64,000 bases of DNA from an uncultured Pelagibacteraceae bacterium (GCA_902589395.1 CACIST010000001.1:1-64000); one strand, 5' to 3'; counted from the stretch's first letter, positions 16,971 to 28,685 are shown. Notes: generated from the sequence alone by a model not told the origin. Numbers and translations are program-made.

Positions 16971-18104
16971 ATGAGTAATTTTGATAAAATAAAAAGTATA
17001 ACGATTAAGCAACCTCTAAAACTTGATTGTGGAAAGGAAATATCAAATTTTCCACTAGCTTATGAGACTTACGGAAATCTTAATGAAAAAAAAGATAATG
17101 CCATACTTGTTTTTCATGCATTAACAGGAGATCAATTTGCCTCTGGTCAAAACCCAGTAACAAATAAAGAAGGTTGGTGGAATTATGCAGTTGGTCCAGG
17201 TAAAGCTTTTGATACTGAAAAATTTTTCGTAATTTGTGCAAATGTTATTGGGGGTTGTATGGGTTCATATGGACCAGGAACTATTGATCCTAAAACTAAC
17301 AATCCAATAGGAACAAATTTTCCTGTTATTACAATAAACGATATGGTTAATGCTCAATACAATCTTTTAGATCATTTTAAAATAGAAAGATTATTTGCAG
17401 TTGCTGGTGGTTCTATGGGTGGGATGCAAGTATTACAATTTGTATCAAATTTTCCAAACAAGGCTAAGGTTGCTTTGCCAATTGCTTGTACAGCTAGTCA
17501 CTCAGCTCAAAATATTGCTTTCAATGAGCTTGGAAGACAAGCAATCATGTCAGATATAAATTGGAAGGATGGTTTATATGACGGAAAGACAAGTAATCCA
17601 GACAAAGGTTTGGCTGTTGCTAGAATGGCTGCACATATTACATATTTATCAAAAAAAGGATTACAAGAAAAATTTGGACGAAATCTGCAAGAAAGATCAG
17701 ATTTAAAATTTGGATTTGATGCTGACTTTCAAATTGAGAGTTATTTAAGATATCAAGGCTCTGTTTTTGTGGATAGATTTGATGCAAATAGTTACTTGTA
17801 CATTACTAGAGCAATGGACTACTTTGATTTAACAAAACAACATGGTGGTAATCTTTCTAAAGCTTTTAAAGAAAGTAAGACAAAATTTTTTATTATTTCA
17901 TTTACTTCAGATTGGTTATATCCAACTTCTGAAAATAAAGACATTGTAATTGCACTTAATGCTATAGGAGCCGATGTTGGCTTTGTAGAAATTAAAACTG
18001 ATAAAGGTCATGACTCTTTTTTGTTAGATGTGCCTGATTTTTTAAGCACTATAAAAAACTACTTAAGCACTACTTATTTAAATGTAAATGAAAGAAGAAT
18101 TTAA
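16971..18104 (+). CDS. metX: Homoserine O-acetyltransferase
   Basis: 377 residues, alpha/beta-hydrolase fold. The nucleophile is S148 in AVAGGSMGGMQ; the Asp lies near 314 in FTSDWLYP; the His is H347 in KGHDSFLLD. AYETYGNLN and FHALTGDQF are N-terminal signatures. It acetylates homoserine for direct sulfhydrylation to homocysteine in methionine synthesis; some members use succinyl-CoA instead. The 3' end overlaps metW by 17 bases. It is controlled by the upstream SAM-II riboswitch. Confidence 0.95.
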   Translation: MSNFDKIKSITIKQPLKLDCGKEISNFPLAYETYGNLNEKKDNAILVFHALTGDQFASGQNPVTNKEGWWNYAVGPGKAFDTEKFFVICANVIGGCMGSYGPGTIDPKTNNPIGTNFPVITINDMVNAQYNLLDHFKIERLFAVAGGSMGGMQVLQFVSNFPNKAKVALPIACTASHSAQNIAFNELGRQAIMSDINWKDGLYDGKTSNPDKGLAVARMAAHITYLSKKGLQEKFGRNLQERSDLKFGFDADFQIESYLRYQGSVFVDRFDANSYLYITRAMDYFDLTKQHGGNLSKAFKESKTKFFIISFTSDWLYPTSENKDIVIALNAIGADVGFVEIKTDKGHDSFLLDVPDFLSTIKNYLSTTYLNVNERRI

Positions 18105-18684
18105 AGTTATATCAAAATTAATTGATGAAAAATCAAGAGTCCTTGACGTTGGATGTGGTGATGGGATTTTGATGGAGTATTTATCAAAAAATAAGGTAGT
18201 GGATATTAGAGGACTTGAAATTTCTAAAGAAAAAGTCAAAAAATGTTTGTCTAACGGATTAGCTGTGGTTGAAGGTAATGCAGAGTCTGACTTAAAACAA
18301 TTTCCAGATCTGTCTTTTGATTACGTGATTCTAAGTCAAACACTACAAGCTTTCATGAGTCCGGAGAATGTAATTAAAGATTTATTAAGAGTAGGAAAAA
18401 AAGTTATTGTAACCATTCCAAATTTTGGACATTGGAAAATTAGAGTAGATTTACTTTTTAAAGGAGAAATGCCAATTACTAAGAATTTGCCTTATGAATG
18501 GTACAATACTCCAAATTTACATATGTGCACAATTCAAGACTTTTATAATTTTTGTAATAATAAAGGAATAAATATTTTTAAAACAATTTCTTTAAATGGA
18601 CAAAAAACTTCAAAAATTACGCCTTCAAATTTAAAATATAAAAACCTAATATCAGAATTAGGAATTTTTTTACTGGAGAAATAA
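18088..18684 (+). CDS. metW: Methionine biosynthesis protein MetW
   Basis: 198 residues, SAM-dependent methyltransferase fold. Motif I is VLDVGCGDGILMEYL; DYVILSQTLQAFMSPENV and VTIPNFGHWKIRVDLLFKGEMP are in pieces the MetW hallmarks (IPNFGHW, GEMPITKNLPYEWY). MetW works with MetX in homoserine acetylation; a methyltransfer reaction is not established. The coding overlap with metX argues for coupled translation and joint control by SAM. gloB starts two bases later. Confidence 0.93.
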   Translation: MKEEFKVISKLIDEKSRVLDVGCGDGILMEYLSKNKVVDIRGLEISKEKVKKCLSNGLAVVEGNAESDLKQFPDLSFDYVILSQTLQAFMSPENVIKDLLRVGKKVIVTIPNFGHWKIRVDLLFKGEMPITKNLPYEWYNTPNLHMCTIQDFYNFCNNKGINIFKTISLNGQKTSKITPSNLKYKNLISELGIFLLEK

Positions 18685-18685
18685 A

Positions 18686-19405
18686 ATGAAAATAGAAATT
18701 ATAAAATGTTTAGAAGATAATTTTTCGTATTTATTAATTGATGAAATAAATAGATATGCGGTTGTGATAGATCCGAGTGAAGCAAAGCCAGTTATCAATA
18801 AACTTGAAACTCTCAACTTAAAATTAAAATTTATAATGAATACTCACCATCATTATGATCACGTAGGGGGCAATAAAGAGCTTAAAAAATTATATAATGC
18901 CAAAGTTATTGGTTTTGATCAGGATAAACACAGAATACCTGAAATAGATATATTAGTAAAAAATGATGAAATTTGGAAAGATGGTATTTTCGAAGCCAAA
19001 GTTTTTCACATTCCAGGACATACTTTAGGTCATGTATGTTTTTATTTTTTCAAAGAAAATGCATTATTTTCAGGAGATACATTGTTTTCATTGGGTTGTG
19101 GAAGAGTATTTGAGGGCACTCATGAAGAAATGTTTAATTCCTTACAACTAATAAAGAGTTTACCATTAAACACAGAAATTTATTGTGGACATGAGTATAC
19201 ATTAAAAAATTCAGATTTTTGTTTAAAGTATGACTCAGGTAACAAAAGACTAATTTCAAAAATTGAGTTAGTAAAAAAACAGATAGCCAAAGGAAAACCA
19301 ACTATACCCTCCACTCTTGAAGAAGAACTACAAACCAATATTTTTTTAAGATCAAAAAACCTTGAAAACTTTTCAAAATTGAGAGATTTAAAGGATAATT
19401 TCTAA
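18686..19405 (+). CDS. gloB: Hydroxyacylglutathione hydrolase (glyoxalase II)
   Basis: 239 residues, metallo-beta-lactamase fold. The zinc motif is NTHHHYDHVGGN. Further metal ligands appear in FHIPGHTLGHVCFYF, FSGDTLFSLGCGR and YCGHEYT, and a short C-terminal helical domain carries the glutathione site. It splits S-lactoylglutathione to lactate and glutathione, the second step of methylglyoxal removal. It is transcribed after metW. Its relation to methionine synthesis is probably only positional. Confidence 0.93.
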   Translation: MKIEIIKCLEDNFSYLLIDEINRYAVVIDPSEAKPVINKLETLNLKLKFIMNTHHHYDHVGGNKELKKLYNAKVIGFDQDKHRIPEIDILVKNDEIWKDGIFEAKVFHIPGHTLGHVCFYFFKENALFSGDTLFSLGCGRVFEGTHEEMFNSLQLIKSLPLNTEIYCGHEYTLKNSDFCLKYDSGNKRLISKIELVKKQIAKGKPTIPSTLEEELQTNIFLRSKNLENFSKLRDLKDNF

Positions 19406-19415
19406 CTTATTCAGC

Positions 19416-19443
19416 TTGACTAAAATAAGTCCCTGACTATATT
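19416..19443 (+). promoter_or_regulatory. Promoter of the rplU-rpmA-obgE operon
   Basis: TTGACT (19416-19421) and TATATT (19438-19443) are 16 bases apart in the 65-base gap after gloB. This is a near-consensus sigma-70 pair. Transcription would begin about 20 bases before the rplU start codon. Confidence 0.55.
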
Positions 19444-19470
19444 GCTGATAATTAAAAACTAGGATTATTA

Positions 19471-19881
19471 ATGTCATACGCAGTTATACAAACAGGCGGA
19501 AAACAGTACAAAGTCTCAGCTGGTGAAATACTTAAAGTAGAAAAATTAGCTGATTCAAGTCCAGAAACCAAAGTGCAATTTAAAGAAATATTAGCTTACG
19601 GTGATGATAAGAGTATTGAGATAGGTGAACCAACTGTAACTGGTGCTAGAGTGGAAGCTGAATTATTAAAAAATGGTAAAGAAAGAACAGTTCTAATTTT
19701 TAAAAAAAGAAGAAGAAAAAATTCGAGACGTAAAAATGGACACAGACAACAGTTTTCGCTAATAAGAATCAACAAAATTTTTTCAAAAGATGGTAAAGTT
19801 TTATCAGAGGCTGAAAAGATGAAAAAAAGTGAAGTTGTGGTTAAAGAAACTAAAGAAGAAAAAACTGAGGTTTCAAAATAA
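19471..19881 (+). CDS. rplU: 50S ribosomal protein L21 with charged C-terminal tail
   Basis: 136 residues. The first ~103 are ordinary L21: MSYAVIQTGGKQYKVSAGE at the start, and the basic KKRRRKNSRRKNGHRQQFS loop that contacts 23S rRNA. The last ~30 residues (KMKKSEVVVKETKEEKTEVSK, given here in part) are an extra Lys/Glu/Val tail not present in E. coli L21. Similar but longer tails occur on S16 and L19 in this window. rpmA follows 11 bases later. Confidence 0.96.
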   Translation: MSYAVIQTGGKQYKVSAGEILKVEKLADSSPETKVQFKEILAYGDDKSIEIGEPTVTGARVEAELLKNGKERTVLIFKKRRRKNSRRKNGHRQQFSLIRINKIFSKDGKVLSEAEKMKKSEVVVKETKEEKTEVSK

Positions 19882-19892
19882 ATAGGTAATTT

Positions 19893-20147
19893 ATGGCAAC
19901 AAAAAAAGCAGGTGGATCATCAAGAAACGGAAGAGATAGTGCGGGCCGTAGACTGGGTGTGAAAAAATATGGTGGTGAATTAGTAATACCTGGAAATATA
20001 ATTGTCAGACAAAGAGGCACTAAAATTTTTCCTGGAGAAAATGTTGGAATGGGTAAAGACCATTCAATTTTTTCTGTTGTTAAAGGAAAAGTTGTTTTTA
20101 AAAAAAGCAAATCAGACAGAACTTACGTATCAGTAAAACCTAATTAG
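19893..20147 (+). CDS. rpmA: 50S ribosomal protein L27
   Basis: 84 residues, standard length. [20 protein letters not shown] is the flexible N-terminus that reaches the peptidyl transferase centre. RLGVKKYGG and [16 protein letters not shown] are conserved. It sits between rplU and obgE as in most bacteria. Confidence 0.98.
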   Translation: MATKKAGGSSRNGRDSAGRRLGVKKYGGELVIPGNIIVRQRGTKIFPGENVGMGKDHSIFSVVKGKVVFKKSKSDRTYVSVKPN

Positions 20148-20173
20148 TAAACAGCTAATTATTTCTGTAAATC

Positions 20174-21157
20174 ATGAAATTTCTCGATCAAGTTAAGATA
20201 TATGTAAAAGCTGGAGATGGTGGATCTGGTTCTCCTAGTTTTAGAAGAGAAAAATTTATTGAATTTGGAGGACCTGATGGAGGTGATGGAGGAAAAGGAG
20301 GCTCTGTTATGCTCATTTCAGAGAGAAATTTAAACACACTGATTGATTTTAGATATCAACAGCATTTTAAAGCTGAGCGAGGTAGAGATGGAAGTGGAAA
20401 AAATAAAACAGGAAGAGGAGGAGAAGATTTATATTTAAAAGTACCAGTTGGAACGCAAGTATTTGAAGAAGATAATAAAACCCTGATATTTGATTTTAAG
20501 GAAGAAAATGAAAAATTTGTTGTAGCTATTGGTGGTAAAGGTGGTTTTGGTAATACTAGGTTTAAATCTTCAACTAACAGGGCTCCAAAAAAATTTACTA
20601 AAGGTGCAGCTGGTGAAGAGTTCTGGATATATCTACAACTTAAGACAATTGCGGATATCGGGATTATCGGTTTACCTAACGCAGGGAAATCAAGTTTATT
20701 AGCATCATTAACAAGTGCAACTCCTAAAATAGCAAATTATAAATTTACCACTTTAAATCCAAATCTTGGTGTCGCAATGTACGATGATAAAGAGATAACT
20801 TTAGCAGATATTCCAGGATTAATTGAGGGAGCACATCAAGGAACGGGATTAGGAATTAAATTTTTAAAACATATCGAAAGATGCAAAGCACTTTTGCATC
20901 TAATTGATATATCAGAAAATGATTTAACCAATTCATATCTTCAAGTAAGAGATGAGATGGGTAAATATAGCTCTGAGCTATTAAAGAAGCAGGAAATAAT
21001 AGTTTTTAACAAAATAGACCTAATTGATGAGGATGAAATAAAAGAAAAGATTAAAGATTTTGAAAAGATCATCAAGAAATCTACTTTTACAACATCAACA
21101 CTCGATAAAATATCTGTATCTGATATTAAATCAAAGTTGCTTAATTATGTATCTTAA
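20174..21157 (+). CDS. obgE: Obg-type GTPase (50S assembly factor)
   Basis: 327 residues. The glycine-rich Obg fold covers 1-~158 (GGDGGKGGS, GGKGGFGN). The GTPase domain follows, with G1 GLPNAGKSS, a G2 Thr in FTTLNPNLG, G3 DIPGLIEGA and G4 NKIDL. The variable C-terminal domain is essentially missing. It takes part in late 50S assembly and stress control. The 3' end overlaps proB by 11 bases. Third gene of a ribosomal protein transcript, as usual. Confidence 0.96.
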   Translation: MKFLDQVKIYVKAGDGGSGSPSFRREKFIEFGGPDGGDGGKGGSVMLISERNLNTLIDFRYQQHFKAERGRDGSGKNKTGRGGEDLYLKVPVGTQVFEEDNKTLIFDFKEENEKFVVAIGGKGGFGNTRFKSSTNRAPKKFTKGAAGEEFWIYLQLKTIADIGIIGLPNAGKSSLLASLTSATPKIANYKFTTLNPNLGVAMYDDKEITLADIPGLIEGAHQGTGLGIKFLKHIERCKALLHLIDISENDLTNSYLQVRDEMGKYSSELLKKQEIIVFNKIDLIDEDEIKEKIKDFEKIIKKSTFTTSTLDKISVSDIKSKLLNYVS

Positions 21158-22256
21158 AGACTCAAAGACAGTTGTTATTAAAATTGGATCATCTTTGTTA
21201 ATTAACGACAAAAAAATTATTAGAGAAAAATGGTTAAATGAATTTGCAAAAGATATTCAACATCTGCAAAAATTAAAAAAAAATATAATTTTAGTTAGTT
21301 CAGGTGCAATTGCCTTAGGATGTAAAAAATTAAAATTAAGTAAAAAAAAATTAAAACTTGATAAAAGTCAAGCAGTAGCCTCAATTGGTCAAATTGAATT
21401 AATGAATCTTTTTAAAAAAACTTTTAAAAAATCTAAAATTAACCTGTCACAAATTTTGTTAACACTTGAAGATACTGAAAAAAGAAGAAGAGCTATTAAT
21501 GCAAAAAGAACTTTTGAAAATTTGTTTAGCCTTGGCTTTATTCCAATAGTAAATGAAAATGATAGTATTGCTACTTCTGAAATTAAGTATGGTGATAATG
21601 ACAGACTAGCATCTAGGGTTGCACAAATATCAAGTGCGGATTGTTTAATTTTACTATCTGATGTAGATGGTCTTTACTCTAAAGATCCAAAATTAGATAA
21701 AAAAGCTAAGTTAATACGTGAAATTAAAAATATTGACCATAATGTAGAAAGGTTAGCAACAAATAAAACTGGAGAATTTGGATCTGGTGGAATGAAAACT
21801 AAAATTGATGCTGCTAAAATTTGTCAATTCTCAGGGTGTCATATGGCAATTGCTAATGGCTTAATAAACAGACCAATTCAGAAAATTTTAATTAAAAATA
21901 TATGTACTTGGTTTTTGCCTAAAATATCAAAATTAGATGCTAGAAAAAAATGGATAATAAGCTCAGTTTCTCCAAAAGGAAAAATAATTATTGATGAAGG
22001 TGCATTAACAGCTTTGAATAATGGAAAAAGTTTACTAGCCGCAGGAATTAAAGATGTGCATGGTAGTTTTAACAAAGGTGATCACATCAAAATCCTAAAT
22101 AATAATATGACAGAATTTGCTAGAGGATTAAGTAGTTTCTCTTCCAAAGAAATTTTGAAAATTAAAGGTAAGCACTCTAATAAAATAAATGATATTTTAG
22201 GCTATGTTTCAAAATCAGAAGTTATTCATAAAGATGATATGGTGTTAGTTAAATGA
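21147..22256 (+). CDS. proB: Glutamate 5-kinase
   Basis: 369 residues from the ATG at 21147. A longer in-frame reading from 21060 is only obgE in another frame. The amino acid kinase domain has KTVVIKIGSSLL, LVSSGAIALG, NENDSIAT and FGDNDRLAS-like GDNDRLASRVA. The C-terminal PUA domain starts near 275 (KGKIIIDEGALTAL). It phosphorylates glutamate in the first step of proline synthesis and is normally inhibited by proline. ATGA overlap with proA. Confidence 0.95.
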   Translation: MYLKDSKTVVIKIGSSLLINDKKIIREKWLNEFAKDIQHLQKLKKNIILVSSGAIALGCKKLKLSKKKLKLDKSQAVASIGQIELMNLFKKTFKKSKINLSQILLTLEDTEKRRRAINAKRTFENLFSLGFIPIVNENDSIATSEIKYGDNDRLASRVAQISSADCLILLSDVDGLYSKDPKLDKKAKLIREIKNIDHNVERLATNKTGEFGSGGMKTKIDAAKICQFSGCHMAIANGLINRPIQKILIKNICTWFLPKISKLDARKKWIISSVSPKGKIIIDEGALTALNNGKSLLAAGIKDVHGSFNKGDHIKILNNNMTEFARGLSSFSSKEILKIKGKHSNKINDILGYVSKSEVIHKDDMVLVK

Positions 22257-23500
22257 ATATTATTTTAGAAAAAATTGGTGCAAATGCAAAAATTGCTTTT
22301 CAAAGTAAAATAAGTAATAAAAAAAAAAATCAAGTACTTAATTATTACATCAAACTTATTTTAAAAAACCAAAATAAAATATTAATCGAGAATGAAAAAG
22401 ATATAAAAATTGCTAAATCAAAAAGACTTAGAGAAAACTTAATTAAAAGACTAGCTCTTAATGATGACAAGATTAGTTCAATTGTAAAATCAATCAAAAC
22501 TATTGTAAAATTTAAAGACCCAATAGATATTGATCTAGAAACATGGAAAAGACCAAATGGCTTAAAAATGAAGAAAGTGTCAATTCCTATTGGTATAATT
22601 GGCGTAATTTATGAGAGTAGGCCAAATGTTACTTCGGACGTATCCACACTTTGTTTTAAATCTGGAAACTGTGTTATTTTAAGAGGAGGTTCTGAAGCTT
22701 ATTTTAGCAATAAAATCTTGGTTAATCTTTTTAGAAAATCTTTAGAAAAAAATAAAATAAATAAAAATTTCGTACAATTTGTTGAAAATAAAAATAGAAA
22801 ACTAGTCGACTATATGCTTTCAAAAATGTCAAAATATATAGATGTTATTATTCCTCGAGGTGGAAAAAATCTTGTAAAAAAAGTACAAAATTTATCTTCT
22901 GTCCCTGTAATAGGTCACCTTGAAGGAATGTGTCATACATATATTGATAAAGATGCAAATCTAAAGATGGCAAAAAAAATTTTAATTAATGCTAAGATGC
23001 GTAATACTAGTATTTGTGGAGCTACCGAGACACTATTAATACATAAAAGTAAATCGAAAAATGTAAACGAAATACTAAACGAACTAACTAAAAAAGGTTG
23101 TTCTATTTATGCAGACAAAAAAATTCATAAATTGTTTAATGGGAATTCGAAATTAGCTAATAATAAAACCTGGTCTAAGGAACATCTATCTGCAAAAATT
23201 TCTGTAAAATTAGTTGATAGTATTACTGATGCAGTTAATCATATCAATAAGTATGGAACAATGCATACAGATGCGATAATTACAAATAATAAAATTTCTG
23301 CAAAATTTTTTATAAAGAACATTAAAAGTTCAATTGCTATCCACAATTCTTCGACTCAATATGCTGATGGAGGTGAATTTGGTTTTGGTGGAGAAGTTGG
23401 AATTTCAACAAATAAACTTCCACCAAGAGGTCCTGTAGGACTAAACCAGCTTGTTAGTTACAAATATGAGATATATGGCTCTGGACAAACAAGAAAATAA
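22253..23500 (+). CDS. proA: Gamma-glutamyl phosphate reductase
   Basis: 415 residues, aldehyde-dehydrogenase fold. WKRPNGLKMKKVSIPIGIIG and YESRPNVTSDV are family signatures. The catalytic cysteine is in NTSICGATETLL; the C-terminal stretch DGGEFGFGGEVGISTNKLPPRG is diagnostic in its parts (GGEFGFG, EVGISTNKL). It reduces glutamyl-5-phosphate to the semialdehyde, next to proB in the pathway and on the chromosome. The start overlaps proB by 4 bases and the end overlaps nadD by about 26. Confidence 0.95.
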   Translation: MNIILEKIGANAKIAFQSKISNKKKNQVLNYYIKLILKNQNKILIENEKDIKIAKSKRLRENLIKRLALNDDKISSIVKSIKTIVKFKDPIDIDLETWKRPNGLKMKKVSIPIGIIGVIYESRPNVTSDVSTLCFKSGNCVILRGGSEAYFSNKILVNLFRKSLEKNKINKNFVQFVENKNRKLVDYMLSKMSKYIDVIIPRGGKNLVKKVQNLSSVPVIGHLEGMCHTYIDKDANLKMAKKILINAKMRNTSICGATETLLIHKSKSKNVNEILNELTKKGCSIYADKKIHKLFNGNSKLANNKTWSKEHLSAKISVKLVDSITDAVNHINKYGTMHTDAIITNNKISAKFFIKNIKSSIAIHNSSTQYADGGEFGFGGEVGISTNKLPPRGPVGLNQLVSYKYEIYGSGQTRK

Positions 23501-24011
23501 AAAAAAAATTGGTATTCTTGGTGGCACTTTTGATCCAGCACATAGAGGTCATTTAAGCATCTCTAAAGAGGCAAAAAGAAGATTTGGTATTGATAAGATT
23601 ATTTGGGCTGTAACCAAAAAAAATCCATTTAAAAGTAAAAGTAGTTCAAGTTTAGATAAAAGAATTAAGTATGCAAAAAAAATTGCTCAAAATAATATAT
23701 TTATAAAAGTAAAATATTTTGAAAATAAAATTAAATCAAATAGAACAATTGACTTGATTAAAAATATTAAAAGAAATAATAAAAATACTGATATTTACTT
23801 TATAATGGGAGCAGACAGTTTAATCAATTTTCATAAATGGAAGAATTCTGATTTAATATCATCTATGTGTAACATACTTGTATTTGATAGAGACAGATAT
23901 AAGGCTAAATCATTAAGTTCTATAAGCTTTAAAAAATACAATAAAAAAAGCATAAGATTTGTTAAATTTAATAAGGTCAATATTTCATCTTCTAAATTAA
24001 GAAAAATTTGA
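23475..24011 (+). CDS. nadD: Nicotinate-nucleotide adenylyltransferase
   Basis: About 178 residues from the ATG at 23475; ATG 23466 and a start at 23451 are also in frame. The nucleotidyltransferase signature KIGILGGTFDPAHRGHL comes 11 residues after this start. NPFKSK, FIMGADSLINFHKW and the C-terminal ISSSKLRK (ISSTxIR motif) complete the family. It adenylates nicotinate mononucleotide in NAD synthesis. All possible starts lie inside proA. Confidence 0.92.
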   Translation: MALDKQENKKKIGILGGTFDPAHRGHLSISKEAKRRFGIDKIIWAVTKKNPFKSKSSSSLDKRIKYAKKIAQNNIFIKVKYFENKIKSNRTIDLIKNIKRNNKNTDIYFIMGADSLINFHKWKNSDLISSMCNILVFDRDRYKAKSLSSISFKKYNKKSIRFVKFNKVNISSSKLRKI

Positions 24012-24028
24012 TATTCTTTTTTTAATTA

Positions 24029-24379
24029 ATGGACAAAATCTCTTCCCTTCATAAAGATGTGATCAATCTTTTAGATTCGAATAAAGCGTTGGATATTGTT
24101 TCAATAGATTTAGATGGAAAATCATCAATGGCAGACCAAATGATTATTGCTAGTGGAACATCATCAAGGCACATCCAAGCCTTATCCGAACAAGTATACG
24201 AATACTTGAAAAAAAACGGTGTAAATAATTGTAAAATTGAGGGTAAGGAAAGTAATGACTGGAAACTTGTAGATGGAATAGATCTTATCATTCATATTTT
24301 TAATCCTGAGAAGAGAAAATTTTATGAATTAGAAAAAATATGGTCTGAATTAATTCCTAAAGAAAAAGTAATTATATGA
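24029..24379 (+). CDS. rsfS: Ribosomal silencing factor RsfS
   Basis: 116 residues, DUF143/Iojap family. ALDIVSIDLDGKSSMADQMIIASGTSSRHIQAL is, in short pieces (SSMADQMIIASGTSSRHI), the standard core, followed by GKESNDWKLVDGIDLIIHIF. It binds L14 and keeps 50S from joining 30S in starvation. The usual follower rlmH is absent; ctpA starts inside the stop region (24376). The nadD-rsfS order is conserved across bacteria. Confidence 0.94.
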   Translation: MDKISSLHKDVINLLDSNKALDIVSIDLDGKSSMADQMIIASGTSSRHIQALSEQVYEYLKKNGVNNCKIEGKESNDWKLVDGIDLIIHIFNPEKRKFYELEKIWSELIPKEKVII

Positions 24380-25521
24380 TGAATAAATTTAAAGCTTGTT
24401 TTTTTTCATTATTTATTTTTTTTTTTCTAACAGACTTTGTTAGTTCATCAGAAGAAAACGACATATATAAAAAAATAGATGTTTTTTCAGAAGTTCTAGA
24501 TAAAATTAATAAAGAATTTGTTGATGAGGTAAATCAAAGTGAAGCTATGGATGCTGCTATAAATGGTGTTTTACAATCCTTAGATCCTTATTCTGCATAT
24601 ATGACGCCAGAGTCGTATCAGAGCATGCAAACAGAAACGAGTGGAGAGTTTGGTGGACTGGGAATAGAAGTAAGTATGGAAGCAGGTGTCATTAAGGTAA
24701 TAACACCTATGGACGATTCACCTGCAGCTGAAGCAGGGGTAAAGGCTGGAGATTACATAGTAAAAATTAATGACATGCAAGTTCAGGGTAAATCTTTAAG
24801 TGAAGCAGTAGATATAATGAGAGGTCCTGTTGGATCTAATATTGAAATAACAGTTAGAAGAAGAGGGGAACGAAAAGCATTAGTTTTTAATATTAAAAGG
24901 GAAAAAATTAAAGTTTCATCTGTAAAATCTGAAATATTAGATAATCAAACTGGTTATTTAAGACTTACTGCATTTAATGAAAATAGTAGTAGTCAAATTA
25001 GTGATAAAATTAAAGAGTTTAGAAAAAATGAAAATATTAAAAATTATATTTTAGACTTAAGAAATAATCCTGGAGGGCTGCTATCTCAAGCAATTAAAGT
25101 TACAGATTTTTTTATAGATAGTGGAGAAATTGTTTCAACTAAAAGTAAGAGAAAATATGAAAGTCGAAAATTTTTTGCAAAAAAAGGTGATATATTAGAT
25201 GGAGATACAATTGTTGTTTTAATAAATTATGGTTCAGCTTCAGCATCTGAAATAGTAGCTGGTGCTCTTAAAGACCATAAAAGAGCAATAATAATTGGTG
25301 AAAACAGTTATGGTAAAGGCTCCGTACAATCAATTATTCCACTAAAAAATAAAGGTGCAATTAGATTAACTGTATCTAAATATTATCTTCCATCTGGAAA
25401 ATCTATTTCGGAAATTGGTGTTTCACCTGATATTGAGATATCTGAAGGATCTGATGATTTTAGGTTTAATACTGATACAGATAATCAACTTCAATTCGCC
25501 CTAAAGCTTTTAAACAGTTAA
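24376..25521 (+). CDS. ctpA: Carboxy-terminal processing protease, S41 family
   Basis: 381 residues. The signal peptide or anchor is MMNKFKACFFSLFIFFFLTD. A PDZ domain lies near 93-165 (GLGIEVS, DSPAAEAGVKAGDYI). The S41 protease core follows, with the nucleophile in GSASASE (286-292) and general base K314 in SYGKGSVQ. It cleaves periplasmic proteins from their C-termini; in gram-negatives substrates include wall hydrolases and lipoproteins. The start (ATGATG) overlaps rsfS by 4 bases. rppH follows after one base. Confidence 0.94.
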   Translation: MMNKFKACFFSLFIFFFLTDFVSSSEENDIYKKIDVFSEVLDKINKEFVDEVNQSEAMDAAINGVLQSLDPYSAYMTPESYQSMQTETSGEFGGLGIEVSMEAGVIKVITPMDDSPAAEAGVKAGDYIVKINDMQVQGKSLSEAVDIMRGPVGSNIEITVRRRGERKALVFNIKREKIKVSSVKSEILDNQTGYLRLTAFNENSSSQISDKIKEFRKNENIKNYILDLRNNPGGLLSQAIKVTDFFIDSGEIVSTKSKRKYESRKFFAKKGDILDGDTIVVLINYGSASASEIVAGALKDHKRAIIIGENSYGKGSVQSIIPLKNKGAIRLTVSKYYLPSGKSISEIGVSPDIEISEGSDDFRFNTDTDNQLQFALKLLNS

Positions 25522-25522
25522 A

Positions 25523-26002
25523 ATGAAAGAAAAGTACAAAAATTTACCACTTAGAAGTGGTGTTGGGATAGTCGTTTTAAATAAAGAAAACAAAATTTTT
25601 GTTGCAAAAAGAATAGACAATAAAAAAAATTTTTGGCAAATGCCACAAGGTGGAGTTGATAAGGGTGAAGACTTATATGAAGCTGCAATTAGAGAGCTAG
25701 AAGAGGAAACTAGCATTAAATCAGTCAGTTTAGTTAAAAAAATTGATGGCTTACTTACTTACTATTTACCAAATGAATTATTAGGAATTATTTGGAAAGG
25801 TAAATTTAAAGGTCAAAAACAACAATGGTATATAATGAGATTTGATGGTGATGAAAAAGAAATTAATATTAATACAAAACATCCAGAGTTTCTAGAATGG
25901 AAGTGGGTGAACCCAGATAAAATAACTAAACTTGTAGTAAAATTTAAACTTCATGTATATGAGAAAATTCAAGAAGAGGTTAAAAAAATTTTAATTAATT
26001 GA
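25523..26002 (+). CDS. rppH: RNA pyrophosphohydrolase (Nudix)
   Basis: 159 residues. The Nudix box spans 43-65 (GGVDKGED, RELEEETSI), with the usual Gly before the last residue replaced by Ser. LPLRSGVGIVVLN, WQMPQGG and QQWYIMRFDGDEKEIN are typical of RppH/IalA proteins. It removes pyrophosphate from mRNA 5' ends to start decay, or hydrolyses dinucleoside polyphosphates. The end overlaps atpC on the other strand by 12 bases. Confidence 0.93.
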   Translation: MKEKYKNLPLRSGVGIVVLNKENKIFVAKRIDNKKNFWQMPQGGVDKGEDLYEAAIRELEEETSIKSVSLVKKIDGLLTYYLPNELLGIIWKGKFKGQKQQWYIMRFDGDEKEININTKHPEFLEWKWVNPDKITKLVVKFKLHVYEKIQEEVKKILIN

Positions 26003-26382
26003 TTTTAGTACTTCAAGTTTTTGATCTAGCAAATATTTTTCTTGGTCGTTAATTTCAGATTTATTTAGTTCTTCTTCAGCAGATTTTTGAATTTCTAAAA
26101 TTTTTTCTTTATCAATGTCTTTTAAATTTAAAATAAGACTTGTAAGTATAGAAAGATTATTATTTTTAAATTCAATTATTCCGTCGCTTACGTAAAAGCT
26201 TTCTTCACCAGACTTTGAAAATATTTTAATTATTCCTGGTTTTAAAAAAGAAATAATAGAGATATGGTCTTTTAAAATTCCTATCTCACCTTCGAATGCA
26301 GGAACAACTACTTCAGTCACATCGTCTTTTGACAGAAATGATTTTTCAGGATTTACTATTTCTACAGAATATTCATCGCTCA

Positions 26383-26383
<1 letters not shown>
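25991..26383 (-). CDS. atpC: F1-ATPase epsilon subunit
   Basis: 130 residues. The N-terminal beta sandwich is clear (VEIVNPEKSF, EVVVPAFEGEIGILKDH, SFLKPG), and a C-terminal helical hairpin (IQKSAEEELNKSE) completes the subunit. It belongs to the central stalk and restrains ATP hydrolysis. Last gene of atpHAGDC; the start abuts the atpD stop (shared base 26383). Confidence 0.93.
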
Positions 26384-28679
<2,296 letters not shown>

Positions 28680-28685
28680 TATTTT

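Noticed and set aside
20148-20173. Possible terminator or promoter between rpmA and obgE
   Set aside because: Only 26 bases with no stem or promoter boxes; the genes are most simply one operon.
21060-21146. Longer N-terminus of proB
   Set aside because: These codons lie inside obgE in another frame and do not resemble glutamate kinases; the family starts at YLKDSKTVVIKIGSS.
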